Shown here piece by piece: positions 1 to 7,173 of a DNA stretch of 64,000 bases (position 1 is its first letter; every line of letters starts with the position of its first letter). The notes below the pieces were generated by a model. That model saw only the letters and a list, made by a program, of their open reading frames with translations. It was not told the DNA's origin and searched no databases. The translations under genes were made by a program, and so were the position numbers. The DNA comes from Chloroflexota bacterium (GTDB taxonomy: Bacteria; Chloroflexota; Limnocylindria; Limnocylindrales; CSP1-4): the NCBI GenBank assembly GCA_019637815.1, contig JAHBUZ010000007.1, positions 1 through 64,000 of the forward strand. Direction: 5' to 3'.

Positions 1-1
1 C

Positions 2-232
2 CTGGAGCGCACGGTGGGCATCAGCATCCGCTATCCGAACGCCACGACACAGGGCCCCAGCCCGGACCCGACGCGCAACCTCGACGGGTCGCTGGACGAC
101 CCGCGGGTCGTGGCGGACGGCCTGCGAGCCTTTGCCGAGGCGGGCTATACCGAGGCGATGGTCTGGCTGGAGCCGATGGACATCGGCGCACTCGACCGCC
201 TTGCCGAGTCGGTCGCACTCCTGCGCGTCTGA
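2..232 (+). CDS. LLM-class F420/flavin-dependent oxidoreductase, C-terminal end (5' truncated by window)
   Basis: The open frame enters from the left edge and ends at a TGA. The last ~75 residues show the closing part of a luciferase-like monooxygenase barrel: a GSLDDPRVVADGLRAFAEAGY helix region, then a strand with MVWLEP and a final helix LDRLAESVALL. In LLM proteins this is the 'deny-list helix' and last strand that finish the TIM barrel. Catalytic and cofactor-binding parts lie outside the window, so the substrate and the choice of F420 or FMN cannot be judged. It converges on the minus-strand ModA-like gene 72 bases away. Being only a C-terminal fragment, the family call rests on the pattern of the last two barrel elements. 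Confidence 0.6.
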   Translation: MERTVGISIRYPNATTQGPSPDPTRNLDGSLDDPRVVADGLRAFAEAGYTEAMVWLEPMDIGALDRLAESVALLRV

Positions 233-304
233 CGACGGGGCCGACCGGACCTCCGAGCGGGCTCCGACGCAGGGACGGTCGACGCTCCGGTGGCAGATGA
301 CGCC

Positions 305-1315
305 TCAGGGCGCCGCCGATGCGGCTGGCTCGGATGACGCCGCTGGGTCGTCCGGTGTCTCCGGCTCGCTCCCGGGTGCGGGCAGGAACCCCAGCGCCTG
401 GACGGCCGCCTGCCCCTCCGCGCTGGCCAGCCAGGCAAGGAGTGGTCGCAGGCGACGAGGTCGCTGCGCGCTCGAGAGCAGCGCCACGGTGAGGGTCCGG
501 GTGACGTTGGCCTCCACCGGCACCGACACGAGCGCCAGACCATCGCCCTGGGCCCGTGCATCGCTCAGCAGGACGATCGCGGCGTCCGCGTCACCACCGG
601 CCACCGCCGCCAGCAGATCCGGGAGGTCGAGACGGCCCACGATGTTCGCGGCATACGCCTCCTCGATGGCGAGGGACCGGACGAGCTGGGTCGCGTCCCG
701 CGCGACCGAGGACGTCTCCGGCAGCGCGACGATGCGCAGGCCGGGTCGACCGAGGTCGAGGGCGCCCTCCAGCCCTGCGGGGTCATCCGCGGGCACGATG
801 ATCGCCAGCTGGTCGCACGCGAACGCGATCGGGTCGCGAGCGAGGCGCTCGTTCATGAGGGCCACGACGGACGCGCTCTCCCCGGCCAGGTAGATGTCAC
901 CGCTCTGACCGGACAGCAGCCCCATCTGGTAGCTGCTGAAGCTGGGGATCGACCGTGACCGCACCCGGAGCCCTGTCTCGCGGCGGATCGTCGGCGCGAG
1001 CACCTCGAGCATCGCGGCGAGGCTCGGTGGCACATCGATGGCCACGTTGCCGGCGGACGGGGCGCGCGACGGCCTCGGTGTCCGCTCCGGCCGCGGCGTG
1101 GGCGCGAGGGAACCGTCAGGACTGGCTGCCGCCGATGCATCGGGGGACGGGCTGGACTCCGGGTCGCCGGCACTGGTCGACACCTCGACGGGGACGCACT
1201 GGGGGATCCCGCCGAGCGATCCGCCCGGGGTCGGTGCCTGCGCTGCGGCCGGAGCCGGGAGTCCGACGAGCGCGAGCATCAGGACGATGGACCGCAGACG
1301 ACCGGGTCGGATCAT
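305..1315 (-). CDS. ModA-like extracellular solute-binding protein
   Basis: A 336-residue secreted or membrane-anchored periplasmic-binding-type II protein. Residues 1-25 form a signal peptide (basic MIRPGRLR, then hydrophobic LMLALVGLPAPAAAQA). Residues ~30-90 are a Pro/Ser/Asp-rich linker with low complexity. From ~93 the ModA-like fold begins (VAIDVPPSLAAMLEVLAPTI, then FSSYQMGLLSGQSGDIYLAG), with the domain return at DQLAIIVPADDP and the late element LLAWLASAEGQAAVQALGFLP, which is typical of molybdate/tungstate-binding-protein homologues. A short Pro/Glu/Ala tail follows. ATG is preceded by GGAGGAA about 10 nt upstream. No ABC permease or ATPase partner adjoins it, so it may work as an orphan sensor or with the Liv system upstream. 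The oxyanion-ligand residues of true ModA are not evident, so molybdate as ligand is doubtful. Confidence 0.7.
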   Translation of the reverse strand: MIRPGRLRSIVLMLALVGLPAPAAAQAPTPGGSLGGIPQCVPVEVSTSAGDPESSPSPDASAAASPDGSLAPTPRPERTPRPSRAPSAGNVAIDVPPSLAAMLEVLAPTIRRETGLRVRSRSIPSFSSYQMGLLSGQSGDIYLAGESASVVALMNERLARDPIAFACDQLAIIVPADDPAGLEGALDLGRPGLRIVALPETSSVARDATQLVRSLAIEEAYAANIVGRLDLPDLLAAVAGGDADAAIVLLSDARAQGDGLALVSVPVEANVTRTLTVALLSSAQRPRRLRPLLAWLASAEGQAAVQALGFLPAPGSEPETPDDPAASSEPAASAAP

Positions 1316-1366
1316 GGGTGCAGGTTCCTCCTTCGCTCCTGGACGGTAGCGGTCGTCGTGCGGTCG

Positions 1367-2239
1367 TCAGCCGCGGGCGACCCGATGCACGGGATCGAGC
1401 CAGCCCTGGCCATCGACATGCTCGGCCGCCAGCGTCACCTGGGGCAGCCGACCGAGCACGAACCAGATCGCGTGGACGGGCTCGTCGCCGTCGTTGGCCA
1501 GTCGATGGGGGATGGAGGAATCGATGGACACGGAATCCCCCGGTCCCAGCAGGTAGTCATCGAAGCCGATGGTCACGTGGAGGGTGCCGCTGATGACATG
1601 CCCCCACTCGTGGCCGGCATGTCGCTGGAAGGCATCCGCCGGGCTGGACGCACCGCCCACCTCGTAGGTCACGTACAGGAACTCGACACCCGGCTCGGTG
1701 CTGGTCGTGAGCCGCTCCCACGTGACCCCCGACGCGAGGCGGATGTGCTTGCGGTCCTGGGCACGCTGCACGGGATCGGGGACGTTGACCTCGCGAACGG
1801 ACCGGGCGCCCCTGGCCGGCGTGGCACGCTCCGGTCGACCACCGAACAGCAGGTCGTCGAGGGACACGCCGAGCTCCGCCGCGATGGCATACAGGGTGCT
1901 CACCGAGGGTGTCGCCCGACCGGTCTCCACCTGCGAGATGAGCGATGGCGAGACGCCGAGGCGAGACGCCAGCTCACGCAGGCTCAGGCCATGGGCGCGT
2001 CGCTCGGCACGCAGCCGATCCCCCATCTCGCGGTAGCCGGGCTCGAGGCGCCGCCGGTCTGCCGGGGCGCCGTCGGACGCAGGCTGGACCGCCGGCTCGT
2101 CGATGGTGGTCGATTCGGACTGCGACACGGATCCCCCTGCGGCTGACACGGCGCCGCGTGGCTCACGACCCCCTGTCGACGAGGATGGTACCTGCGCGTC
2201 GGACCGGGAGCGCGCGGAGGAGCGGCCGCCCACCGTCAC
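1367..2239 (-). CDS. XRE-family transcriptional regulator with C-terminal cupin sensor
   Basis: An HTH-XRE plus cupin regulator, the architecture of SutR/PuuR-type proteins that sense small metabolites and control nearby catabolic genes. The HTH spans roughly MGDRLRAERRAHGLSLRELA...SPSLISQVETGRATPSVSTL; the cupin has the HEWGHVISGTLHVTIG and GDSVSIDSSIPHRL motifs. About 70 residues of low-complexity sequence precede the HTH. The first possible start (GTG at 2296) would overlap the upstream SDR gene; I chose GTG at 2239, preceded by GGGAG, but the ATG at 2026, directly before the HTH, cannot be excluded. It is the only DNA-binding protein in this locus, so it is the best candidate for the factor acting at the shared promoter motif near 3.96 and 10.39 kb. 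That link is an inference. Confidence 0.85.
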   Translation of the reverse strand: MTVGGRSSARSRSDAQVPSSSTGGREPRGAVSAAGGSVSQSESTTIDEPAVQPASDGAPADRRRLEPGYREMGDRLRAERRAHGLSLRELASRLGVSPSLISQVETGRATPSVSTLYAIAAELGVSLDDLLFGGRPERATPARGARSVREVNVPDPVQRAQDRKHIRLASGVTWERLTTSTEPGVEFLYVTYEVGGASSPADAFQRHAGHEWGHVISGTLHVTIGFDDYLLGPGDSVSIDSSIPHRLANDGDEPVHAIWFVLGRLPQVTLAAEHVDGQGWLDPVHRVARG

Positions 2240-2265
2240 GCCGCCCTCGCTCCCGGGAGCGTGGC

Positions 2266-2964
2266 CTAGTTGATGATCCAGCCGCCGTCGATCCACAGGT
2301 CGACGCCGTTGACCGACCGGTTCTCCAGCAGGAACCGGGTGGCACCCACGATGTCCTCCATGGCCACCAGCCGCTTCGTGAGCGTCCGGCCCTGGACCCG
2401 GTCGAGCGCGTCGGTCTTGCCGGACCAGTACGGGCTGTCGCCCACGATGCCCGGATGCAGCGAGTTGACGCGCACCGGCGCGAGCTCATGGCACAGCGTG
2501 CGCACCATGCCCAGGACGCCGCCGTTGACCGTGGACACGGTGGTGGAGCCCGGGTACGGCCGATCCTTGGCCAGCCCGCCGAAGACCACGATGGCCGCGT
2601 CCGGCGTGAACCGGTCGGTCAGGCAGTGGACGACCTCCGAGTAGCCCACGAGCTTGATGGTCGCGAGCCGGATGGCACGGTCGATGGCGTAGTCGCGGAT
2701 GGTGTTCTCATCGCGGTCGATGGCGGCGAGCACGAGCGAACCCACCGGTCCGATGGACGCGAGGGCGCCCGCGATCCCGTGCGGATCCGCGAGGTCGAGC
2801 CCGATGCCCGTGACCTCACCCGGCAGCGTCGCGGCGATGTCCGCGGCGCGCGCCGCGTCCCGCCCGCTGATGACCACCCGTCGACCCGCGCTCGCGTAGT
2901 GGCGTGCGATCTCCAGACCGAGACCGCTCGTGCCGCCCACCACCACGACACATCCGTCCGCCAT
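2266..2964 (-). CDS. SDR-fold protein lacking the catalytic Tyr-Lys pair
   Basis: A 232-residue classical-length short-chain dehydrogenase/reductase fold. The N-terminal nucleotide-binding motif GGTSGLG (residues 10-16) and the following GRD after strand beta-2 suggest NADP(H) preference. The segment ending in NSLHPGIV and the C-terminal VNGVDLWIDGGW are family landmarks. Where YxxxK should lie, the sequence reads V-S-T-V-N followed by GGVLGM: Tyr is Val and Lys is Asn. The protein may therefore bind the nucleotide without doing ordinary carbonyl/alcohol chemistry, or use other residues as some atypical SDRs do. ATG follows a strong GAGGAGGAG ribosome site. It lies 54 nt behind the bicupin gene and reads into the XRE regulator, probably as one operon. 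Confidence 0.8.
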   Translation of the reverse strand: MADGCVVVVGGTSGLGLEIARHYASAGRRVVISGRDAARAADIAATLPGEVTGIGLDLADPHGIAGALASIGPVGSLVLAAIDRDENTIRDYAIDRAIRLATIKLVGYSEVVHCLTDRFTPDAAIVVFGGLAKDRPYPGSTTVSTVNGGVLGMVRTLCHELAPVRVNSLHPGIVGDSPYWSGKTDALDRVQGRTLTKRLVAMEDIVGATRFLLENRSVNGVDLWIDGGWIIN

Positions 2965-3018
2965 GACCCGCTCCTCCTCGATCCGGGGGATCGATCCCGA
3001 CGGCCACTGGCCGTCGCG

Positions 3019-3909
3019 TCAGATCTCCAGCTGCTTCCAGTCGTCGTACCAGCGATACGAGTTGCGCCTCGGCGGTTGGGGCATCTGGGTCTCCAGCCAT
3101 CGGACGCGGCCCGGTCCGTGGTTGAAGAAACCGTGCAGGGCGCCCACGCCGGCCCATGCGAAGTCGCCGGCGCGGAGCGTGTAGACCGTGCCCTCGAACT
3201 CGGCCTCGCACTCGCCCGCCATGAACACGTAGGCCTCCTCGAACGGGTGGTCGTGGATCTGGGCCGCGCCACCCGGCTCGTAGTCGATCGTGAACATCGT
3301 CTGGAGATCCGCCCCGAAGGTGGGGTCGATCATCAACTTGAGGCTGATGCCGGAGTAGACGACGAGGGCCGTGTCACGACCTGCGGTCTTCCGGCCGCGT
3401 GCCGGCTCACCGAGCCGCAGCGCCTCCGCCTGTGGCGGCGTACCCACGTAGTGACCCATCAGCCGCGGGATCGGACCGCCGCCGATGGGCGGTGCCGCCG
3501 CGGGGTCCCAGGTGACGGGCGGCATCAGGAACGTGTCCCGACGGCCCGCGTCGGGGTCCAGGCGGATGGGCGAGCTGGTCGTCAGCCATCGGGCCGGCGT
3601 GGTGCCCGGGTTCGCCCACGCGACCGTGGAGCCGACCGGGACCAGCACGTAGTCGCCCACCTTCAGGCGGGCCGGACGGCCATCCAGGAGGATCGAAGGC
3701 TCGCCTTCGAGGACCCAGTGCGCCTCCTCGAAGGAATGGCAGTGCGCCTGCACATCGCCCCCGGCAGCCAGATGATGGATGTCCACCTGGGTGTGCACCG
3801 AGCCGATCGCCCTGCCGATGAGCGTCTGCCGACGGAGACCCGTGTGGGCACGCGCCAGCTCCCACGGCTCCACGATCGGCATCTCGTCGATACGTCCGAT
3901 GAAGTGCAC
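3019..3909 (-). CDS. Bicupin protein
   Basis: A 296-residue protein with two cupin barrels. The first has HCHSFEEAHWVLEGE with the PVGSTVAWANPG closing motif. The second has HDHPFEEAYVFMAGE with the GVGALHGFFN closing motif. Each thus keeps metal-ligand His/His/Glu and a distal His or its equivalent. Such bicupins include ureidoglycine aminohydrolase, quercetin dioxygenase and many unassigned metal enzymes; the sequence does not decide between them. The longer open frame begins at 4104, but a GTG at 3909 sits just behind GGAGGGGAGG and behind a good promoter at 3945-3973, so I used it. With an amidohydrolase immediately upstream and a Liv-type importer beyond, a role in opening or deaminating an imported N-containing compound is plausible. 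Confidence 0.8.
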   Translation of the reverse strand: MHFIGRIDEMPIVEPWELARAHTGLRRQTLIGRAIGSVHTQVDIHHLAAGGDVQAHCHSFEEAHWVLEGEPSILLDGRPARLKVGDYVLVPVGSTVAWANPGTTPARWLTTSSPIRLDPDAGRRDTFLMPPVTWDPAAAPPIGGGPIPRLMGHYVGTPPQAEALRLGEPARGRKTAGRDTALVVYSGISLKLMIDPTFGADLQTMFTIDYEPGGAAQIHDHPFEEAYVFMAGECEAEFEGTVYTLRAGDFAWAGVGALHGFFNHGPGRVRWLETQMPQPPRRNSYRWYDDWKQLEI

Positions 3910-3944
3910 CTGTCCTCCCCTCCGCCCAGGTCCGGGTGGCGCAG

Positions 3945-3973
3945 ATCGTAGTGTGACTGCACGCGTGTGTCCA
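3945..3973 (-). promoter_or_regulatory. Promoter of the bicupin-SDR-regulator group with embedded operator motif
   Basis: Read on the minus strand: -35 TGGACA (3973-3968), a 17-nt spacer, -10 TACGAT (3950-3945), ending 35 nt before the GTG start. The spacer contains CGTGCAGTCACAC directly against the -10. Almost the same string occupies the spacer of the livH promoter (CGTGCAGCGACAC), and a third copy lies by the divergent SDR promoter. Confidence 0.65.
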
Positions 3974-4013
3974 GTCTGATGGAACGATCGCGGCGCTGGC
4001 CGGCGCCTGACGA

Positions 4014-5387
4014 TCAGCTGGTCGGGGCCAGCCGGCCACCCGCCCGGGTGCGCACCGCGAGCGCGGACTCCTGCGCGTCCCGGATCACCTGTCGCACGTC
4101 CCACGCGGTGAGCTCGCCGCCACGCTTGAGCACGCGCCCATCCGCCACGACGGTGTCCACGTTCGCGGGCAGGGCACAGCGCACCAGCGCCCCCTCCACG
4201 TCCGCGGCGGGCGCCATGTTCAGGTCGTCGAGCCGGACCGCGATGACATCGGCACGCTTGCCGGGTCGCAACGAGCCGGTGACATCACCGAGGCCCAGCG
4301 ACCGGGCGCCTTCGATGGTCGCGATCTCCAGCACTCGGCGGAAGGTGAGCGCGGGCAGGTCCGCGGTGCCGCTCCCCTCCCACGGGATGCCCATGTTCCA
4401 CGCCACGTCCATGGCCTGGAACAGGTCGATGGGCGCGAGCGAGGACGCATCGATGGAGAAGGACACCCGGATCCCCGCGGCAAGGAAGCGCAGGAGCGCT
4501 GCGCGCGGGTCACCCGCGGAGGCGAGCCGGAGCTCGGAATGGACCGCGAACGAGAGGGGCGTGCCGGTGCGTGCCATCGCCGCGATGTCCGCGTCTGTGG
4601 CCCCGATGAAGTGGGCGATGAGGAAGTCGGGCCCCAGGTACCCGCGCTCCTCGAGCACGGTGGCATCCACGAGCGGGTCGCGATCCTGGTAGGTGTGGAT
4701 GGCGACCGGCAGGCTGCGTCGGCGCGCTTCGACCATCTCGGCATCGAAGCTGGCCATGGAACCGAGCGCGGGGCCGCGCAGGTTGACACCGAGGCGGACC
4801 ACACCCTCGGATGCGCCGCCCGGCCCGAAGACACCACCCGGCCCGAACCACTCGGCGGCGACCCGGTCGATGTCCGCGAAGTCCAGGACGTCGTCGGCGG
4901 GCAGCCCATCGCGGTGGCCGTAGGCGTAGCGCGCACGGATGAGCCCGTCGCGATGCGCTCGCAGCTCCGCGTCCGCGTGAGCGGGTGTGCGCGTGTTGTG
5001 CGACCAGTCGTGGACCGTGGTGATGCCGGCGCTGGCAGCCTCCACCAGGCCCAGCAGGTCGCTCCGATAGAAGTCGATGGGCTCGTAGTGGGCGGAGGTC
5101 GCGAGCTTGGCCGGGAAGTACTCGAACCCCTCCGAGATGAAGTTGCGGCCGAGCGTGCTCCACATGTGGAAGTGGGTCTCGACGAGGCCGGGCAGGACGG
5201 CCATGCCCCGGGCATCGATGACCTCCGCGCCGGTCGCGGACAGGTCGCTGCCCACCGCCTCGATGCGGCCATCCCGGACCAGCACGTCGGTGCCGGTCCG
5301 GACGCCGTCCCCCGGCTCCATGGTGAGCACCGTGGCGTCCCGGAACAGGAGCGTTGGTCGGTCGGGCAGCGCGTCGTCATGGGTCAT
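4014..5387 (-). CDS. Amidohydrolase, ATZ/TRZ (cytosine/guanine deaminase-like) family
   Basis: A 457-residue metal-dependent hydrolase. The composite N-terminal beta domain (LLFRDATVLTMEPGDG, IEAVGSDL) leads into the TIM barrel with the HxH motif of VETHFHMWST. Later metal and catalytic positions are seen at VAIHTYQD, IAHFIGATD and SIDASSLAP, and the C-terminal beta-domain signature is GSLRPGKRADVIAV. This subfamily hydrolyses or deaminates N-heterocycles, ureides and triazines. The ATG at 5387 has GGAGG 10 nt upstream and overlaps the stop of livF by 4 nt (ATGA), so it is co-translated with the importer. That coupling is the best clue that the imported molecule is this enzyme's substrate. 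It differs clearly from the second amidohydrolase at 13.8 kb, so the two may act on successive intermediates. Confidence 0.88.
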   Translation of the reverse strand: MTHDDALPDRPTLLFRDATVLTMEPGDGVRTGTDVLVRDGRIEAVGSDLSATGAEVIDARGMAVLPGLVETHFHMWSTLGRNFISEGFEYFPAKLATSAHYEPIDFYRSDLLGLVEAASAGITTVHDWSHNTRTPAHADAELRAHRDGLIRARYAYGHRDGLPADDVLDFADIDRVAAEWFGPGGVFGPGGASEGVVRLGVNLRGPALGSMASFDAEMVEARRRSLPVAIHTYQDRDPLVDATVLEERGYLGPDFLIAHFIGATDADIAAMARTGTPLSFAVHSELRLASAGDPRAALLRFLAAGIRVSFSIDASSLAPIDLFQAMDVAWNMGIPWEGSGTADLPALTFRRVLEIATIEGARSLGLGDVTGSLRPGKRADVIAVRLDDLNMAPAADVEGALVRCALPANVDTVVADGRVLKRGGELTAWDVRQVIRDAQESALAVRTRAGGRLAPTS

Positions 5388-6124
5388 GTCCAGGTGCCTC
5401 CATCGTGTGTCGCCAACCCGACCAGCTCCGCGAGCACCCGTGGCTGGGCGCGGAGCGCCTCGCTCGATCCGGACCACGCGACCGTGCCACCGTCACCCAG
5501 GATCGAGACGCTGTCCGCCATCGCGAGCGCCAGGTCCACGTTCTGCTCCGCGAGCAGCAATGACTGGCCGCTCTCACGGATGGCCATGAGGCGCTCCCGC
5601 ATGAGCTCCAGGATGGCGGGTGCCAGGCCCTCGGACGGCTCATCCATGACCAGCAGCCGCGGGTTCATCATCAGCGCCCGACCGATGGCGAGCATCTGCT
5701 GCTCCCCACCCGAGAGGGTGCCCGCCATCTGACGCGCTCGCTCGCCGAGGCGTGGGAACAACCCCAGCACTCGCGACCGGTCCCAGCCACCCGCCACGAC
5801 CCGGGCGCCGATGCGCAGGTTCTCGTCCACGGTGAGGCTGGGGAACACCCGTCGGCCCTGGGGAACGAGCGAGATGCCGAGGCCGGCGACCTCGTCGGGA
5901 CGCAGCCCGGCCAGGTCGCGACCCGCGAACCGGATGGAGCCCGCGGACGACGTCGGCGGGCGCAGCCCGCACACGGCGCGGAGGAGCGTGGTCTTGCCCA
6001 TGCCGTTCCGACCCAGCAACGCGACCGATGCGCCTGCCGCCACGGTCAGGTCCACGCCATGGAGCACGGTCGCCGTGGCATAGCCGGCCACGAGGCCGCG
6101 GACCTCCAGGCCGCCCTCAGGCAT
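5384..6124 (-). CDS. livF: Branched-chain-amino-acid-type ABC transporter ATPase LivF
   Basis: A 246-residue ATPase of the HAAT importer family. It shows Walker A GRNGMGKTTLL, Q-loop LVPQGRRVFPSLTVDENL, ABC signature TLSGGEQQMLAIGRALM, Walker B LLVMDEPSEGLAP, and LLLAEQNVDLAL with the H-loop His replaced by the LivF-typical Gln-Asn. The start is the ATG at 6124, which overlaps the stop of livG by 8 nt. A longer open frame upstream is only read-through in the livG region. Together with livG, livM, livH and the binding protein it forms a complete five-part system for amino-acid-like, amide or urea-like substrates. In such systems the fused ligand is not predictable from the ATPases; the operon partner (amidohydrolase) points to an N-containing catabolite. 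Confidence 0.93.
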   Translation of the reverse strand: MPEGGLEVRGLVAGYATATVLHGVDLTVAAGASVALLGRNGMGKTTLLRAVCGLRPPTSSAGSIRFAGRDLAGLRPDEVAGLGISLVPQGRRVFPSLTVDENLRIGARVVAGGWDRSRVLGLFPRLGERARQMAGTLSGGEQQMLAIGRALMMNPRLLVMDEPSEGLAPAILELMRERLMAIRESGQSLLLAEQNVDLALAMADSVSILGDGGTVAWSGSSEALRAQPRVLAELVGLATHDGGTWT

Positions 6125-7160
6125 GGGTGGATCGTCCCAGGTAGACCGCCTGGACCCGCTCGTCGGCACGCACCTGGTCAGGCGTGCCCACCACCACGGG
6201 CCGTCCCTGGTGGAGGCACATGACCCGGTCCGCGAGGCCGAACACCAGCGACATGTCGTGCTCGATGAGCACGATCGGCAGCGTCCGCGGCAGGTCCGCG
6301 ATGAGACGTCGCAGCATCTCCCGCTCACCCGCGGAGAGACCGGCGGCCGGCTCGTCCAGGAGCAGCACCTGGGGGCGAGTGCAGAGGGCCATGGCGATCT
6401 CCAGCTGACGCTGCTCCCCGTGGGAGAGCGATGCCACGGGATCCGCCTGGCGGCCCGCGAGGCCCACCTGGGCGAGGGTGTCCAGCGCGCTCGTCGCCAC
6501 ATCATCCGCGCCACGCACCGGGCGCAGCGACCGCCAGCCGCTGGGCCGACCGGCCTGGATGGCGAGCCGCATGTTGTCCGCGACGGACAGGCGACCGAAC
6601 AGGTTCGCCACCTGGAAGGTGCGCGAGAGACCGAGGCGCGCACGCCGCCAGGCGTGCATCCGGGTGACGTCCCGGCCCAGCAGCTCGATGGTGCCGGCGT
6701 CCGGTCGCAGCTCACCCGCGATGAGTCGGAAGAGGGTGGTCTTGCCCGCACCGTTGGGGCCGATGACAGCGAGCCGCTCGCCGGCTGCGAGGGTGACGTC
6801 CACGCCGTCCACGGCGGTCATGCCACCGAAGCGTCGGACGACGCCGGTCAGACGCAGCACGTGATGACCGGCCGCGGGGAGTGGCACGTCCGCGGGGAGT
6901 GGCACATCACGGGGGAGTGGCACGCCGCCGGGGAGTGCCGCGTCCGCGGGGAGTGGCACATCACGGGGGAGTGGCACGCCGCCGGGGAGTGCCGCGTCCG
7001 GGGGGAGTGGCACATCACGGGGGAGTGGCACGCCGCCGGGGAGTGCCGCGTCCGGGGACGACGGCACGTCGACGGGGAGCGCTGCACCCACGGAGCGTGG
7101 TCCTCCACCAGCCGATGGCTCGCCCGCCGGCTGCGTGCCGGCGGGCGAGACGGGATCCAC
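6117..7160 (-). CDS. livG: LivG-type ABC ATPase with a repetitive Pro/Leu-rich N-terminal extension
   Basis: The C-terminal ~240 residues are a normal LivG: LRLTGVVRRFGGMTAVDGV, Walker A GPNGAGKTTLF, AGLSRTFQVANLFGRLSVADN, signature SLSHGEQRQLEIAMAL, Walker B VLLLDEPAAGLS, LIEHDMSLVF. In front of it is an unusual ~100-residue stretch made of repeated hexapeptide-like units (GGVPLP, RDVPLP, ADAALP) in three 18-residue blocks, encoded by 54-bp tandem repeats. No ribosome site is visible near the ATPase domain itself on this strand. The likely start is the GTG at 7160, just after the binding-protein stop, or a translationally coupled one. If the extension is translated it would hang off the cytosolic nucleotide-binding domain. 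Start confidence is low, function confidence high. Confidence 0.85.
   Translation of the reverse strand: MDPVSPAGTQPAGEPSAGGGPRSVGAALPVDVPSSPDAALPGGVPLPRDVPLPPDAALPGGVPLPRDVPLPADAALPGGVPLPRDVPLPADVPLPAAGHHVLRLTGVVRRFGGMTAVDGVDVTLAAGERLAVIGPNGAGKTTLFRLIAGELRPDAGTIELLGRDVTRMHAWRRARLGLSRTFQVANLFGRLSVADNMRLAIQAGRPSGWRSLRPVRGADDVATSALDTLAQVGLAGRQADPVASLSHGEQRQLEIAMALCTRPQVLLLDEPAAGLSAGEREMLRRLIADLPRTLPIVLIEHDMSLVFGLADRVMCLHQGRPVVVGTPDQVRADERVQAVYLGRSTHA
6894..7055. repeat. Three 54-bp tandem repeats inside the livG 5' part
   Basis: Three units begin at 6894, 6948 and 7002. Each starts GGGGAGTGGCACATCACG on the plus strand and is itself built of three ~18-bp sub-units sharing GGGGAGTG. The copies differ at only one or two positions, and a decayed partial unit precedes them from 6876. 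The unit length is a multiple of three, so copy-number change keeps livG in frame. Confidence 0.95.
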
Positions 7161-7173
7161 GTCTAGCGACGCG

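Noticed and set aside
3019..3909. Naming the bicupin as ureidoglycine aminohydrolase
   Set aside because: The double-cupin layout fits, but no allantoinase, allantoicase or ureidoglycolate genes are present, and the motifs do not match that enzyme closely enough by eye.
1945..3951. 668-codon plus-strand frame
   Set aside because: It lies over the regulator, SDR and bicupin genes on the other strand, each with strong motifs and ribosome sites. Composition is typical of a shadow frame.
6876..7055. CRISPR-like reading of the 54-bp repeats
   Set aside because: The units are head-to-tail without unique spacers and stay in frame with LivG, so this is a coding tandem repeat.
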